Source: Nageia nagi (taxonomy: Eukaryota; Pinophyta). Taken from it: a DNA stretch of 64,000 nt. Positions within the stretch are counted from its first letter, which is position 1, and every line of letters starts with the position of its first letter. This document shows positions 30,241 to 44,029 of the stretch, piece by piece. The DNA lies in assembly GCA_050084985.1 (NCBI GenBank), contig JBITNC010000001.1, positions 74,028,001 to 74,092,000 on the forward strand. Direction: 5' to 3'. Position numbers and translations under genes: made by a program. The notes beneath the pieces were generated by a model, which worked only from the letters and a program-made list of their open reading frames with translations, did no database searches and had not been told where the DNA came from.

Positions 30241-31651
30241 TCGAACCTTAAACTTTTTTATTTATATTTTGGTTTTTATTTTTGATTAAGGAAGGAAAAG
30301 ACAACATACATCATACATAGTGATTATATTTTACTTTTGTCTTTTATATTATTGAGAAAAAGTAAGTATGCATAAATAACCTACTTATAACTTACCTTTG
30401 TGATGTGGTTATATTATTTAATTTTGTTTAATAAATTGAATAATTTTTTCTCTAATAAACTATATAAATGATTTATTTTATTTTTTATTAATTTTTCTAG
30501 ATTATTTTTTTTAATCAGGTGTTTAAATAAAGGCAGATTAGAATCCTATACGTAATCTATGGTGAAGTATCAACTTGGTGTCTAAAATGGTCCTCTTAAT
30601 GCAATGTGGCTTGGAGAATGCTGTTGAAGACTACCTTAATAGTGGCATCCAAGAATAGCATTCTTTTTTATAGTCACTTAATGAAAAGTGACAACTTTTA
30701 CCCTAGAACCTAATATTCATCTCTAGGTTTGGTTCTAGAAGATCAAGGATTTAAGCAGGAAGGGGGTACATTTCAAATGTCTTGGTTGACCAACATGGTG
30801 GATGAAGGAGGATCCCCATTATTTCATACTAGATCTACTCATAATGGAAATCTAATGTGGGATAAGGTTTTGGAAAGGGAGGGCTAGATATGGGTAGTGT
30901 CATCCTCATCTCTTTCATAACCTAGCAAACCTATGTTTATTTCTAGGATGAAAAATACCTCAAGCCTCTTATTACAAAGATTAATCAATTATATTAAGAG
31001 TATTTCTTGACCTCCCAAGAGTTTCAAAATGATGCTTCATTTTCCCTATGTTTATAACTTTTGGATTATAAGGATAATATCAACCCCCAGTTTGGAGGAG
31101 ATAGGAGGAACTTGTAATAGTACTTAAGTAGAATGCAAGTACTATATTTGATCGTAGTGGTAAGATGACTACTAGGGATTTGTTACAAAATCTCCAAATA
31201 TTTTGCAAGAATATGTAACATATTTTGTAACCCTACATTTTGATTTTATTTCATTTGAATGGTGGTAGTATGGTATGATAATGCAAGGACATTGATTAAT
31301 TAGGTCCTTTGATTTATTTAGTTAGAGGTTGATGGATGTTTTTGAGAGCTAGAGTTCTTCCTCCCATCACATTAACTACACTAATAAAGGGAGAAACATC
31401 TAATAAAAAAATAACCCCAAAAATGAAATAGGATAGGGGAAGAGATGCAACCACCAAGAATGAGCTAAGGAAGTAGAAATTATGTTCCTCTTTCAAGAGA
31501 TCCTAGGAGAGGGTTACTATTATTTGTGAAAAGGTAAATTCCACTACATTTAAGTTTTTTTGAGAATGAGTCCATACTTGAGCTTGATTTAGATTCATTA
31601 GATCTTGTACCATCCCACATTGTATATTCTACACCTAGTAGTAGGGACATA
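30241..31651. other. Leader region of the Tat-like element and unassigned sequence
   Basis: Upstream (in minus sense) of the old gag; expected to hold its 5' leader and LTR. A possible decayed primer site lies near 30,565-30,583, but no repeat partner for an LTR was found on the left. No coding signal recognised. Confidence 0.35.
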
Positions 31652-32065
31652 GTGAGAGGGATGATCACCTCACTTGGAGGTGTGTTGAAATACATCAATT
31701 TTAAATTCAAAATACAAGTAGCAAACCAAAAGGTCATGGTGATGATAGATATAGGTGCAATGTATAGTTTAATTTATGAAGTGTTTATGAAGATGAAGGA
31801 TCTCAAAACCAATGATTTTAAGGGGTTTTGTATCACCAATGCAAATGGGAAACTCACCTTGGTAGATAATATAGTAGAAAGGTTTGGAGTGAAGATTCAA
31901 GAATATGTGGCTAGGAAATATTTCTATATCTACCAATTAAATGGAATTACTCATCTCATTTTTGGAGTTCAATGGTTGTTTGATTTGGGAGACATACACA
32001 CCAACTATCAAAAATTAGTGATGAGATTTTTGTTAAAATGGATAATTCTTTTGATGGTGACTTGA
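31652..32065 (+). pseudogene. Gypsy retropepsin (protease) fragment, chromovirus-like
   Basis: An open frame of 137 codons on +. VMVMIDIGAMYSLI is an aspartic-protease active site of the DTGA type with T replaced by I (D at codon 34). Downstream LIFGVQWLFDLGDIHTNY and a KLVMRF ending match the LG.QWL..LG....NY...M.F closing block of chromovirus-type gypsy proteases. No RT follows, so this is an isolated, truncated piece. The catalytic Asp is present, the flanking T is not. Confidence 0.72.
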
Positions 32066-34253
32066 ATTAGGATAATAACACTTATTATCGTATGAATGCA
32101 CTTGATGATACATTGGTAATATTCTTCAATATTACAATATCCTTGCTCATGATTCATATCAAAAACTCCATCAAATATTTAAGAAAAATGTTTGAACATT
32201 TTTCATTAAATGTTAATATTGAAGCTCAAATTTATTTATCAAAATTTTGCCTTGTATATAATAAATGTACATCTTAGTATACTTTAATTCTTTAATGCAT
32301 AATGGGTTACAATGTAAGTTGTATGATGCCCTAATTATTTGCATGTGGAAGTGTAAGTTCCTTTTTTAAAAGCTAGTATCCTTTAATAATTTACATAACT
32401 ATATAATATATTAAGTTACATAAAATACACTATTGTATTTTGTTATCATTGGAGACATAACTAGTATCTCTTTTGCCCTAGTCATAGGATCATTAACAAG
32501 TGAAAATATAAATCTTAAAGTAAATAGTATTACAACTATTATAATTCACATTCTTTCTCATGTATCATCAATTTGATGAATATTCACTTAAAATATTATA
32601 AAATAAACTCAATATTATTAATATACATAATGCATGTTGGACTAAAATATCACTACATATAAAGCTATATATGCATTATTAGGATTTTAATTTTGAAAAA
32701 AAAGTATCATCCACATTATAATGGTTAATACCATTTTTATTAATAATAGTTTTCATTCTAACCACAAATGTTATATTGGCAAGATTGTAATCTTTCATGT
32801 TCAAATTCCTCAAAGTATCAAAAGCATATTTTCACTAGTAAATAGAGGTACTCAAAGGTATTCTTTAATACACTATTAGATGTTTTTATCCCATATGGAG
32901 AATCCCACATTATAAGAAATTCACCAACATATAATTCAATGAGAAAAATATGATAATCTTTGACCTTGTAGTATATATTATACTTCAATCTACATCTTAT
33001 GAATATTAAAATAATGAGAAAAGAATACATCTTACCATATATTAACCTTAAGTTCTTTTTTTCATATTATAAAGTAATTTTTTGAGTTTTAACACAATGC
33101 AATATATCATCCTTCCTAAAATTTAAAGATTTCTTCATACATATACTTCTTTACAAATATCTTCACTATGAAACATCCTCATAATATCATTTTTTTAATT
33201 TCTTAATCATGATTATATATAATGCATATTACTAACCTATTATAATCTTATCTCATTATTATAAGAGAAAAGATCCTATTATGGTCATCTTGTTCAACTT
33301 GTTAATAGTATTTTATAAGGTGTACATTATATTTATACATATCTTAATTATGGATATATTTGATTGCATAAAGTTATTTTCATATAATAAGTTTCTTAGT
33401 ATATTATCAAATACTTTATTCATAATTCTTTTTCCATTGAAAGGCATCACATCCCCCTTTATTAAAAGCCTACAAAATTTGAATCCTTCATCTTAGTTAT
33501 AAGTTTGTGGATCTTCATTATTCTTCATGATTTTCTCTAGCATAACATTCAAAACATCTCTTTAATATGTATTATTCACCTTTCTTCATGTTTATTCCCT
33601 CTCATCCTATTTAATATCATGCATAAGAATCCTTTTCATTAACATTTATAAGCATCCCCATTATGGATCTTACCATTTTCTACAAGTTCTTAGATGCACC
33701 TTGTTAAGGTCATAATTTTTGATCTAGTTATCTATTTGAGCTCTTTATTTTTAGTGTGTATTAAATTAAAACAAAATTATCATAAAGGCCCATCATACTA
33801 GCCTAGGTTATTTTTTGATAGTTTTAGGAGCCCTAAATCTCCACCTATAGGCCTAAAATTGGCTTTGAATATAACTTCAATTTTTTTGAGGAACCAAAAT
33901 ATGTTATTATGTTTTATTATAAGAGTAGAATAGGGGAATATTTTGGGATAATATTAATTAATGAATATTATATGTGTAATTATATTTTAGATCCCATTCA
34001 AGCAATATTTTAGAATTACTAAAAAATAGTAAGTATTATGGAATTACTAAATATAATCAATGGTATGAAGGTAGCATCTAAATAGGGTTTTAGGTGTTAT
34101 AAGTAGTTTGTTATTCATTTGTAAAACCATTGTATACTTAAGAAATAAATAAGGCTATTTTTGGGATTCATTTATGGATTTTATATTATTTCACATGAGT
34201 TTGTGTTCTTGTTTTAAGGTTCATTGTTGGACTCTTATCATGAATCTACATCA
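32066..34253. other. AT-rich stretch; right end is probably an LTR end
   Basis: No genes recognised up to about 34,000. The last few hundred bases before 34,253 look like the R-U5 part of an LTR on + (ending in CA, directly before a primer-site-like sequence at 34,256), but its left end and a partner LTR were not found. Confidence 0.4.
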
Positions 34254-34255
34254 TT

Positions 34256-34267
34256 TGGTATTAGAGT
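34256..34267 (+). promoter_or_regulatory. Primer binding site, initiator-Met tRNA type (decayed)
   Basis: TGGTATTAGAGT, two transitions from the standard TGGTATCAGAGC, two bases after a CA that would end an LTR, and about 25 bases before a gag-like frame. Confidence 0.65.
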
Positions 34268-34289
34268 GGGTGTGTTATCATAAGTGTAA

Positions 34290-35910
34290 AGAATATGGCT
34301 ATAAGAGCTACCAAATGTTAAGGTCTATATGAATATATTAATAGGTATATGGAGCAACTTCATGCAAAAATATCAAGGTTATTTGGTGCACTTAAAGACA
34401 TGATGGAGAGATGCACCAATGCACTTTCAAAATTAGAATCTAATGGTGAGAACCTACATGAGAAATATGGATATGATATTAAAATTTAATAAGAACCTAA
34501 AGGAATAAATGGATAAGCCTAAAAAAATTTAAAATAGGCCAATTCAAGCCTTAGAAGTGCATAAGGAAAAAAATATGGAATCAAGATTAAGGTTTTTGAG
34601 TATGTATGTGGGGTAAAACTAGATGATTTGATTGATTGGATAAATAACATGGATACATATTTTAAATGGAGTAATTTCATGAGGAAAAGAAGGTGAGCAT
34701 TCCATGTACAAAGTTGAATGGGTACACCTTAATTTAGTGGGACCATCTACAAATGCAATGTTAAAAGAAAGAAAAGGGAATGATTAAAAACATAGAACAA
34801 TATTAAGAAAAAAAAGTGTGGGAGGTTTTTACCTATAGATTATTCCAAAATATAATTTCATAAATCTTATAAAATCTAATAGAAGGATCATAGCATCAAG
34901 GATTACACTAATGATTTCTACCAATTATCTATTTGAGTGGAGCATAATGGAATACAAGAGAAAAAGGCTATAAGGTATGTAAATGGTATAAGCTATGTTA
35001 TTTAAAATCAATTAAACATGCATTAGAATATTAGTGTAGAAGATGCATATCAATTAGAATTGAGAGGTGAAGGGAAGATTAAGAGAAATAAATATGGAAG
35101 AGGAGGAAATAATGGATCAACATCCTCTTTAAATCATAAGTTAGGTGGATCTAATTCATCAAGGGGAGAATATTAAAATGTAGAAAAATAAGAAGAGGTT
35201 AGAAAAAATCATGATCCCTACAAGGGAGGTAGAGGATCTCAATGAGGAAGATGTAATGAGGGAGGTCAAACTAGAAATGAACCATGAAAACCTTATATGT
35301 ATTATATATGTGGTGGGGAATGTTAAAATTGAATGTACCAAATATAATGCAAAAGAGTAATGAAATAGAGAATAACCTAGAGTTAGTCTAGTTGAGAAAG
35401 AGTATTATAAAAGAGAGATATTTATAGACATGGATGAAAGTCTCATAATTACTAGAACATTTATTTATACAAGGAAAGTGAGAATGAAAGAAATATATGG
35501 TGGTGATTCTTGGTTGGATACAAATATCATTGAAATAAGATGCATAATAAAAGGAAAGGTAAAGAATATAATTATAGACAATGGTAGTTATCATAATATG
35601 GTTTTTAATGTAATAATTTATAATTTTAACCTAAAATATATGAATAATCTATACCCCTATCGTATTTCATGAGTTAAGAAAGGGAATAAAGTGATGATTG
35701 ATAAGAGGTGTTTGGTGAATTTTTCAACATGTAATAATTATTAGAATGAAATATGGTATGATATAATTACTATGTATTCCTATCACGTATTGTTAGGGAG
35801 AACATGGAAATATCATAGGAAGGTTTTTCATGATGGAGGTAAACATACTTATATATTTTGTAAGGATGGGACAAAGGTATTATTATCACCACTTAAGGAG
35901 AAAGAATAAT
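34290..35910 (+). pseudogene. Gag and protease of a gypsy element (degenerate, truncated)
   Basis: From the ATG near 34,293 a broken + frame gives a coiled N-terminus (YMEQLHAKISRLFGALKDMM), a gag core (DLIDWINNMDTYFKWSNFM at about 34,620-34,680; YTNDFYQLSI near 34,910), and a zinc knuckle remnant near 35,300 (YICGGEC then damaged). At 35,430-35,910 protease follows: IEIRCIIKGKVKNIIIDNGS with DNG in place of the catalytic DGG/DTG, NLKYMNNLYPYRI, HVLLGRTWKYHRKVFHDG and VLLSPLKEKE, the typical LLGRPW.fDr...HDG..N block. Nothing recognisable follows, so RT and later parts are missing. Confidence 0.78.
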
Positions 35911-36321
35911 ATATGAGTTTTATATGAATGAATTTAGTTCTTCATAAATTTTAATATTTCAAATATTTTATTTAGAATATTTGTAAAATTATAATTTGGT
36001 AGAAAAATTCAAAAATAGGTGCATATTTTTAAACATTTTCATCACATGCATGACCTTCACTATAGATTGCAATGTATTTTATGAAACTTTAATGTCTCAC
36101 ACATACTCATTCCCACAAAGATACATTGAGTGATCCAATCAATATTAGTTTATGGATCCTTCATGTAGACATGTATGGTTAGCCATTTATTTAAGAATTT
36201 TTAGTAATGCACTCCATTTTGCATGTACTCATCCATAGCATACCAAGAAATATACTACAATAATCAACTATCTATAGTATTAATTATTACTTCTCCAATG
36301 AATCTATGAAAGCATCATTCT

Positions 36322-36366
<45 letters not shown>

Positions 36367-37639
36367 ATAATACTCATTCACTACACTTGTAGAGTTAATA
36401 TTTTGTATATATGGTTGTATCTACTTCAGCCATATTTTCATCACTATAATTCAATTTTGTAGTATCTCATGAGTACCCCATAGCACCATGTATCTCCTCT
36501 TTTGCAAGATAAATCATTATGTATTTCTTAGATGGACCCATGAGTTCATAGTTGAATCTTTATGGTTCACATAAGAGAGATACAAAGATAGTCATTGTAA
36601 AAATCTAAGCCTTTATGGATTTTTGGGGGATCCTTGAGGTTTACCCAATTGATGATTCTATTGATCCATACAACACTCGTGTGGTTCTTTTCCTTTGTCT
36701 AATTAAGAATATCATGTAACCATTCTTTTTTTTAGGATGGTGGTGGGTGTCATAAATATAGTAAACCAACATATTTTGTATATAAAAAATTAAGTTTAAT
36801 GAAATAATTAATTTAGAGATTATAATATTTATTTAGATAAATAAAAATCATTTAATTCAATATTTGACATTCATAGACTTGTTTTTTTTCCATTTTGTTC
36901 ATTTTGTGTTCATCTTCTAGAAAAATATGTCCACAATATTCTTTTACCATAGTAAAAACAACATGATTTTAGGGACTATTTTTAATTTACCTCAAACATC
37001 ATTACATTATGTGTATTTCATATTTATAAATTACTTATTTTTACATTTTGAATTTTATTTTATACCCCATATCATATATGAAATATAATATTCTTCAATC
37101 ATATTTTTCCATACTTAGTCAACTTAGTCCATACATTTTCCAAATTCATAGGCATTCATGTTGTCAATAATCACCAAATATTTATCCATCCTCTTAAGTT
37201 GATTCTTAAATATTTGGAAATTGTACTTTTTCCCATTTACAACCATATATAATACTTTTTATATATTCTTCAATAAATGTAAATATTACATGATATTATT
37301 TTCATCCCTTTGTATAGCTTATCAACTACAAAAATATTTAACGACCATGTTTTATTATCACAAAAAATTTCAAAGTTCCTCTACTCTAAGTTTTATGGAT
37401 ATTTCATTATTAGAAACATGATTTATTTAAATTTATAATCATATATTACATTAGTTACTTTTATTTAGAATAGCCATAGATCCATCATGGTAATTTTACT
37501 AGTAAATATTTGGATCTAAGAAAAACATTATTTAAGAACATCTTTATTATAAAATAGTTGAATATAAAGGAGGTAAAATGATAAAACATATTACAAATCA
37601 AGGCATCAATAAAATTATTAATATGGTTAACATGATTAT
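35911..37639. other. AT-rich stretch without recognisable genes
   Basis: Contains a TA microsatellite at about 36,325-36,362. A G-rich stretch directly before TGTCATAAATATAG (near 36,737-36,760) could be a polypurine tract and LTR start, but no pair was found. Confidence 0.4.
36325..36362. repeat. (TA)n microsatellite
   Basis: About 38 bases of uninterrupted TA. Confidence 0.95.
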
Positions 37640-38420
37640 CCATGGGGAAGAGGAATAATATTTTTCATTATCATCATAAGTGGAAAAAATATGGCCATAA
37701 TAGGTAAGAAAAGATGTATTCTTAATCTAATTATAGATCCTACAAGTAATATATCTCATACTCTTCTTGATGAAATGTTCAAATATGATAGTGATAATTA
37801 ATTAAAAAATACTTAATCTAAGATTAACATGTATGAATTAATGATTAATATGATATAAATAGAAAGGATTCATTAAAGGCATTACATGGTAAACTTATTG
37901 ACGCTTACATACCAATAAGTGCATTTGTACATATTTTTGAGTGAACATTCTATATAAGTTAATATGGTATAAATTGATGATGAAGAGGTATCTTTATAAA
38001 TGATCATAAAATATGGTTTAGCATTACACATCAATAAATTTTTGAATTATAAAAGGATAATTTGTTAATATTAGTTTATCTCAACATTTGCTTACTCAAA
38101 TTCCTTAACGAGTTTGATAAAATTTACTTAAAATGGTTAAAAATCCAACTATATGAATCAAGGTCTTCAAAACTAGTGAGAAACCATGTATTAACTACAT
38201 TTATCTCCCAATCAAGGTTGTACCATATATAGTGGAAAGAAAGACTTGTTATGGATAACAAAATGATCATATAACATCTTATTAAAGAGACCATGGAATC
38301 ATACCATCGAGGCAATTTTATTCACTTTGCCTAGATGCCTAATATTTTAGCATAAAGAATAACTTTACATAATCAGCATAAAATATTATCCAAGGATAAT
38401 GATTGGAAGGGTAGATGCTA
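37640..38420 (+). pseudogene. Protease region of a Tat-like gypsy element (degenerate)
   Basis: Near 38,245-38,420 the + strand reads SYNILLKRPWNHTIEAI then a HKE.LYIISI block, matching the [26 protein letters not shown] closing motif of Tat proteases. A possible active-site remnant (LIIDPTSNIS) lies near 37,720. Many stops. Confidence 0.55.
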
Positions 38421-39319
38421 ATTTTTTCCCTTACAATGAAATTTAAAAAAATAAGAAAGGGAAATAATAAGGAACTTGAGATCAAAATAGGAATTTACAT
38501 ATTCAAATATGAGGATATCATAAACATGAATATTTGTAGTAGTGTCAAGATTGTTGTAGATGAATGCAAAGTTAGCAAAAATAGATGCAAAAGGTACTTT
38601 GTAATGATAATACTACATAATTTTATTTTGAGAGTTAAAAATTCAAGTACAAAGGAAGAATGAGTCATTAGATATAAATCCAAGAGGAGGATAAAGAAGA
38701 ATTAGAAATCCCAAGTAAATATATGGTTATTAATAATCTAAATTCCTTAAAATTTATATTTTATATATTTATTCAATAATTAATGATGCAAAATAATCTA
38801 ATTACATTTTAGTTTTAGAAGCAATAAAAATATTATACCTATCAAAGTAGCATAAATGCTTAGATTGCAATATACTGTGTAACGATATTTTCTATCAGTT
38901 AGATTCATCAAGTATTAAAATAGTTATCAAAATCAAAGATATTATTATAACTTCAATAGGTTATCCTGTAAGAAGATGATTATTTCAATTCTAGTGATTG
39001 GTGTACCTATCTCATATGGATTTCTCCTTGATAAATAATTTACAATAAATATGAGAGTATTGATTTTGCTAAATTGCTCTTATATGACTATTCCTATGAA
39101 GAATATAATACAAATTCTTGTACTAGAAACAAAAAAAGGTTTATTATTTATTTATGTAAAAAGGAATAAATGAATCCCCAATATGATAACTATATTCATT
39201 AAAATTATGGCATAAGTATATCCTAAAGATTATTTAATAACACTCTTTCAAGAAAGGTCTATTAGAAGTTATAAAGTTCATCATCGAAGAATTGATCAAT
39301 ATAAATTTTAATATGAAAT

Positions 39320-39660
39320 GAAGAAATTATGGATAATGTATTTTGATGGAAGTTCATGTAAAGAAGGTCATGGAGCAAGCACAATTTTAATAATCTCTTA
39401 TGGATATCAAAAAATATTTGCATTAATATTAGAATTTAAATATATAAATAATGAGTTAAAATAAGAATCATGGTATAGAATATTGATTGTTGCACATAAA
39501 GATTTAAAAATACATAACTTATTATGTTTAGAAGATATCAAATTAGTTACAAAATAATTTAGATAAATTTTTCAAGTTAAGAATCAAACATTAAGATCTT
39601 ATAGGCATCTCATTTTGTATGATATAGATATTTTTAATGCTTTTAATATAAATCTATTCC
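39320..39660 (+). pseudogene. Archaeal-type RNase H fragment, Tat-like, out of usual order
   Basis: WIMYFDGSSCKEGHGASTIL starts the domain, with the FDGSSCKEG motif of the extra RNase H of Tat elements; YINNEL and a QVKNQTLRSYRH stretch follow. It lies upstream of an RT on the same strand, whereas in Tat elements it follows RT and RNase H. Confidence 0.7.
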
Positions 39661-39949
39661 TAGAATAAAATATGCATTGATTATTCTCTAGCAATTTTTA
39701 TTACTCAAATAAAACCATATCCTTCTATAATATTTGTACATTAAAGTATTTTCCAAACATGGAATACCATGCAACATTAAATGTGAGTAGGTATTTGACT
39801 TGGAGAAATAACTTCTCCAATTACTATAATATATTAAGGATTATTCATAATGATATGTAGACAACAATCATGTTATATATTTTGAAACAAATTATATTCC
39901 TATATGAATCATTAGATTGGAATCTCTATACAATAAGCAAGATCATTTT

Positions 39950-41190
39950 AATTTTCAACAAAATATAAAGGAAATAATAAAGGATATTATCGCATATAAT
40001 ATGAATTCAACTAGAGAACCATATGATGTACTTATTAGTTCATAATATAAAAATAATGAAAGAGAAGGTTTAATTGATCTCTTAAAAGTATTCAAATGTC
40101 TATAAGATTGCACATACAAAGGTATTAAAAGGTTTTTAAATGAAAGTTTTAGCATCTAATAATATTAAAAGAGGATGTTTAATCATTCAGGTAAAAATAA
40201 AGAAGATTTAATCTACAAATTAAAGTAATGATCATAAAAGAAGTTGAGAAATTACTAGGAATACATATAATTGATCCAAAGAGATATTCATCATGGATTA
40301 TGAATATTTTTCAATAAGAAATAGGAATGGTGATAACTATATTTGTATAGACTTTCACAATCTAATCTTACCTTTGATGAAAGTTAATTATGTTCTATCT
40401 ATGATGAATCAAATTTTAGAAAGTATTAACCATGAAAAAAGTTTCATTTACTACATTATTATTTGAGATATAATTATATTTGATTTATTAATAAGGATCA
40501 ATTTAAAATAACCTTCATCATGCAAAATGGAATATTTTCATAGAAAGGAATATATTTTGGGTTATTTAATACAAGAAACAATTTTCAAAAGCTAAGGATC
40601 TTTTTTGTAAGGACTTGATCAATACACATATGATATGAATAACTTTTCAAAGAAAAGAGGACAACATATTACTCATATGAAGATAGTTCTTTAGAAACAT
40701 AGAGTTTAGGATTTCTTTGAATCCTAGGTAGTCAATATCTAGGGTGCTTGAAGAAAAAATGTTGGTACATACTATTTCAAAATAAGAAACTTAAATATAT
40801 CCTAATAGATTTTAAGTATTGAAGTAGGTCTCATTATAATCAAGTAGAAAATGTTTGCAATCTTTTATTAGAAATGTTAATTTCATGCAAATGTTTGTTC
40901 TTGATTTTGTAAAGATAATTTTCCATTTGACTAAAATGTTAAAAAACTATGTTGATATTAAGTATCGTAATGAGGGTAAAGTTGTATTTTTAAATATCAC
41001 ATAAGAAATTGTTAGCTATCCTACATTGGTTCAACCATATTTTAGCAAAGTATTTGATATGTATATGTATCATCTAAACACATAATTTTGATAATTTTAA
41101 CTCAATTGAATGAAAAGAAAGTAGAGAATCCCATTACTTTATGAGTTATGCATTTTATAATATTAAAGTAATGAAATGTTATTAATGTCC
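39950..41190 (+). pseudogene. RT and RNase H of a Tat-like gypsy element (degenerate)
   Basis: Starts with the linker block GLIDLLKVFKCL near 40,070, then RT: EVEKLLGIHIIDPKRYSSWI at about 40,238-40,298 and NRNGDNYICIDFHNLILPLM after a one-base shift. Near 40,925-41,060 the RNase H/connection part reads FHLTKMLKNYVDIKY, then EIVSYPTLVQPYFSKVFDMY, matching the Tat SPVLV.PDFSKDF block. The catalytic YxDD region is not legible. It stops about 660 bases before the LTR of the next element. Confidence 0.65.
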
Positions 41191-41853
41191 GTGAAGGGAT
41201 AAAATATGACCAAAGTGATTGAGAAAATAACATAGTGTAAACCACAAGTAGGGGGTTCAAAAGTGCCTAATTAAAGAGAAAACAAAGAAATGAAAAATAT
41301 AGTAGAATATGCTATATGAAAATGAGGAATCATCCAAAAGATGTATTCTCTCTTAATTTTTTCTAACATTAGATGTTGATGAATCACTACAAAATAATTG
41401 TTAATTTGTCTTTACACATCACTAATCTATATTCCCAATGAATTACATGTACATTATCTAGCAACTTTGTTGGTGTTTAGATGATATGGTGCTTTTCACT
41501 TTAGATCAATATTTGATTCACCCATTGGTCTATCAATGTTGGAGAAGTAGGTTGTGCTAAGTCAAGATTATATAGGGTGATAAGTACTTGGATTAAAGCT
41601 CCTCTTTTGATGAAATTGTATTTCTTCTTTGATGTAAAGTCCAAGGCAATTTTGATCCTCATAACTAAAAAATATAGATATACAACATGAGTCCTCCTTG
41701 AAGAGGTAATAGAATGTAGTTTGAATCTTATAGTAGATTGAATAATGAAAAATAAAATGATGCAAAGATTCTACTTCTTCTAGGAAATAAAATATACATG
41801 TTTTTTCCTCTCTTGGAATATGGTGATCTATTTCAACCTGTAGCTAATGTGAG
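41191..41853. other. Unassigned AT-rich stretch
   Basis: Between the RT/RNase H relic and the next LTR; nothing recognised. Confidence 0.5.
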
Positions 41854-42531
41854 TGTAGATGCCTAAAAATGAATTATTATTTATTAAATAATTCATTGTA
41901 GATACTTGATGATATTTATTGTAAAGAGGGGTTAAAATACTACCCAAGGTAATGTAATAAATGTATTGGATCATTGTACAATGTAAAAGGTATCAAATAT
42001 CAAGAAAATACCTCAAGTTATGTAATGTGCAATGATCTCAAGAATCAATGAAGACAAGGATGTTGCATATAAAGACATCAACTAAAACATGAAAAGGGAT
42101 CATGTAGAAATCATGAAAGGGCATACAAAATACCAAGAGAGACTCCAAAACATGCAAGCAAGTCAAGGAATGTGCTACAACTAAAACAATATCTATAGAC
42201 ACCATCAATTAACCTTAGATTTGTTATTCCATTAGTTGTGGTGATAATATTTCATTCTTGATTGAGGTCAAATTATTCATATTTTAAAGTGTCCACATCC
42301 TAAATTTGACTATTTTTACATCATGACCACTCTTATTCTGCATCTAATGGAGTGGTAATTTGACTTCCTAGAGCTTATCAATGATCAAAAGGTAGGCATG
42401 TGACCATTTATTTTGTATGTATGCAAAAAGATCTATTAATTTATGAGTTTTGTACATCAATTAGAGATCATATATGGCTTGTATTACTTCAAATATATTT
42501 TAAATCATATTAATGAATTATTTATTTAATT
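41854..42531 (+). repeat. 5' LTR of the second Tat-like element
   Basis: Begins TGTAGATGCC. A perfect inverted repeat with 11-bp arms sits at 41,868-41,897, a TATA box (TATAAAG) at 42,068-42,074. It aligns along its whole length with 49,646-50,325. The inner end is set by that alignment and the primer-like site. Confidence 0.85.
41868..41897. repeat. Inverted repeat (hairpin) near LTR start
   Basis: AATGAATTATT at 41,868-41,878 and AATAATTCATT at 41,887-41,897, perfect arms with an 8-nt loop. The same hairpin is preserved in the 3' LTR though the rest has diverged. Confidence 0.9.
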
Positions 42532-42543
42532 TTGTAATAGATC
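42532..42543 (+). promoter_or_regulatory. Possible primer binding site, initiator-Met tRNA type
   Basis: TTGTAATAGATC resembles TGGTAATAGAGC-type decayed iMet sites (compare the copia element at 55,357-55,346). Position at the LTR edge is right, sequence is poor. Confidence 0.35.
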
Positions 42544-42544
42544 T

Positions 42545-43800
42545 ATGTCATTAATGGTGTTCTACAGCTATTTTAAGGCCTTTTGTGATGTAAAAATGGA
42601 AGAATTTATGAGGGAAATTAGATCTAGACTCAAAAAATTGGAAAAGATGAATCATAATACTTTAGGTAGTTCATCAACAAGAAAAGAACCAATCATAAAT
42701 GTACTACTTACTAATCTTGAAAATACTAGGAGATCACAACAAAATAAAAGGACTATGATGGTGTATTTATCTCACCCTTATCAAAGGGTGATCTACAATT
42801 TTCCCCTACCACCGAAGCATAAGGCTCTCAAGCTTCAAGATATTTAGCGATGAGCTAGACCCAAAATAGCATCTCATTAGCCTTTAGGAGGAGTGCTTGT
42901 TGAAATTAGGGTGGTAGAAAAGTTGATGATAAAATTCTTCCCAATGAGTCTCAAAGGTGATGCTATTAAATGGTTCTATAATTTACCTATGGTTCAATTG
43001 ATTCTTTCAAGTCATTAGTTAAGTTATTCATGGACAATAAAACACAACATCAAGGAGCAAAGTATTGTTTCATAGTTATGCACAATGTAGCAGGGGGGCA
43101 ATGAAACCTATAAAAATACAACCCATGGTTCAAAAAGATATGGCAATTAATTTAAAGCAAATTGATGAAACTAAAATTTATGCTATTTTTAGAGATTCTA
43201 TTATGCCTATACTTAATTTCATGCTCCTAGTAATAAAAATATTAGCTTTGGAGCATTGATACAAAGTTATTGCAAAAGGAAAAAATTTACTTGAATGAGG
43301 TGAGCTCACATATGCACCTAATCCTTTCCATAAGGAAAATAGAAGAACATATGCTAAGAAAGAATATAAAATTTTACACATGGATGATAGACTTGCTTCT
43401 CCTCCAAGTTTTAAAGATCTGGTAGTACAAAAAATATGACACATACCTTCCTAATTTAGCATGGTTTTTATGAGGGATCTCATGAAAAAGGATTATTATA
43501 GCCTTTGAAAAATCAGCACAAGATGACAATGTTCTTTGAAAATATGAAGCCTATTTACATATCACCAAAGGAAGGGTCATGATTGAATTTTTGGCAAGTC
43601 ATTAGAGGTAGCTATATTGGATCTTATTCTTGAAGGAAAGTATCAAATTGATCAAACAAATGCAAATCTAGGGCATATAGTGAATACAATTTCAATGAAA
43701 AAAGAGGTGTATGCAAGGTTAAGAAGAGGGCATCCTAGGCATGCTTCCAATCTAGTCAACTACAAAATAAGTAAGTATCCCACCTAATCCAAAGGCATAT
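42545..43800 (+). pseudogene. Gag, second Tat-like element (degenerate)
   Basis: The first 100 codons from 42,545 are open and begin with a coiled stretch (EEFMREIRSRLKKLEKMNHN). Then, in broken frames: LLKLGW-type and MVLLNGS-like gag blocks near 42,900-43,000, HSYAQCSRGAMKPI and LKQIDETKIYAIFRDSIMP near 43,070-43,200, a polar ELTYAPNPFHKENRRTYAKK stretch near 43,300, and HIVNTISMKKEVYARL near 43,680. The family is Tat gag; no zinc knuckle is legible. Confidence 0.65.
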
Positions 43801-44029
43801 AGTATGATTGAATAGTAAAAAAAACACCTAATAATATTAGTTTATATGATCTCATTTCCACATTTATAACACATAAAGAGATCCTATATGCTTTGTTGAA
43901 AAAGGAAATTATCCCCAAATATGTCAGTTGCAATATTTTCTAAAACTTAGGGTTATCAAAGTGTGTGATACTATATTTTTATAAATCTAAAAACTCAATA
44001 AGGAATTTCTTGATTAATTTTTAGCTTTA

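Noticed and set aside
30565-30583. Primer-site-like stretch for the old Tat-like element
   Set aside because: Similarity to tRNA-Asp type sites needs several changes and a gap, and no LTR pair supports the position.
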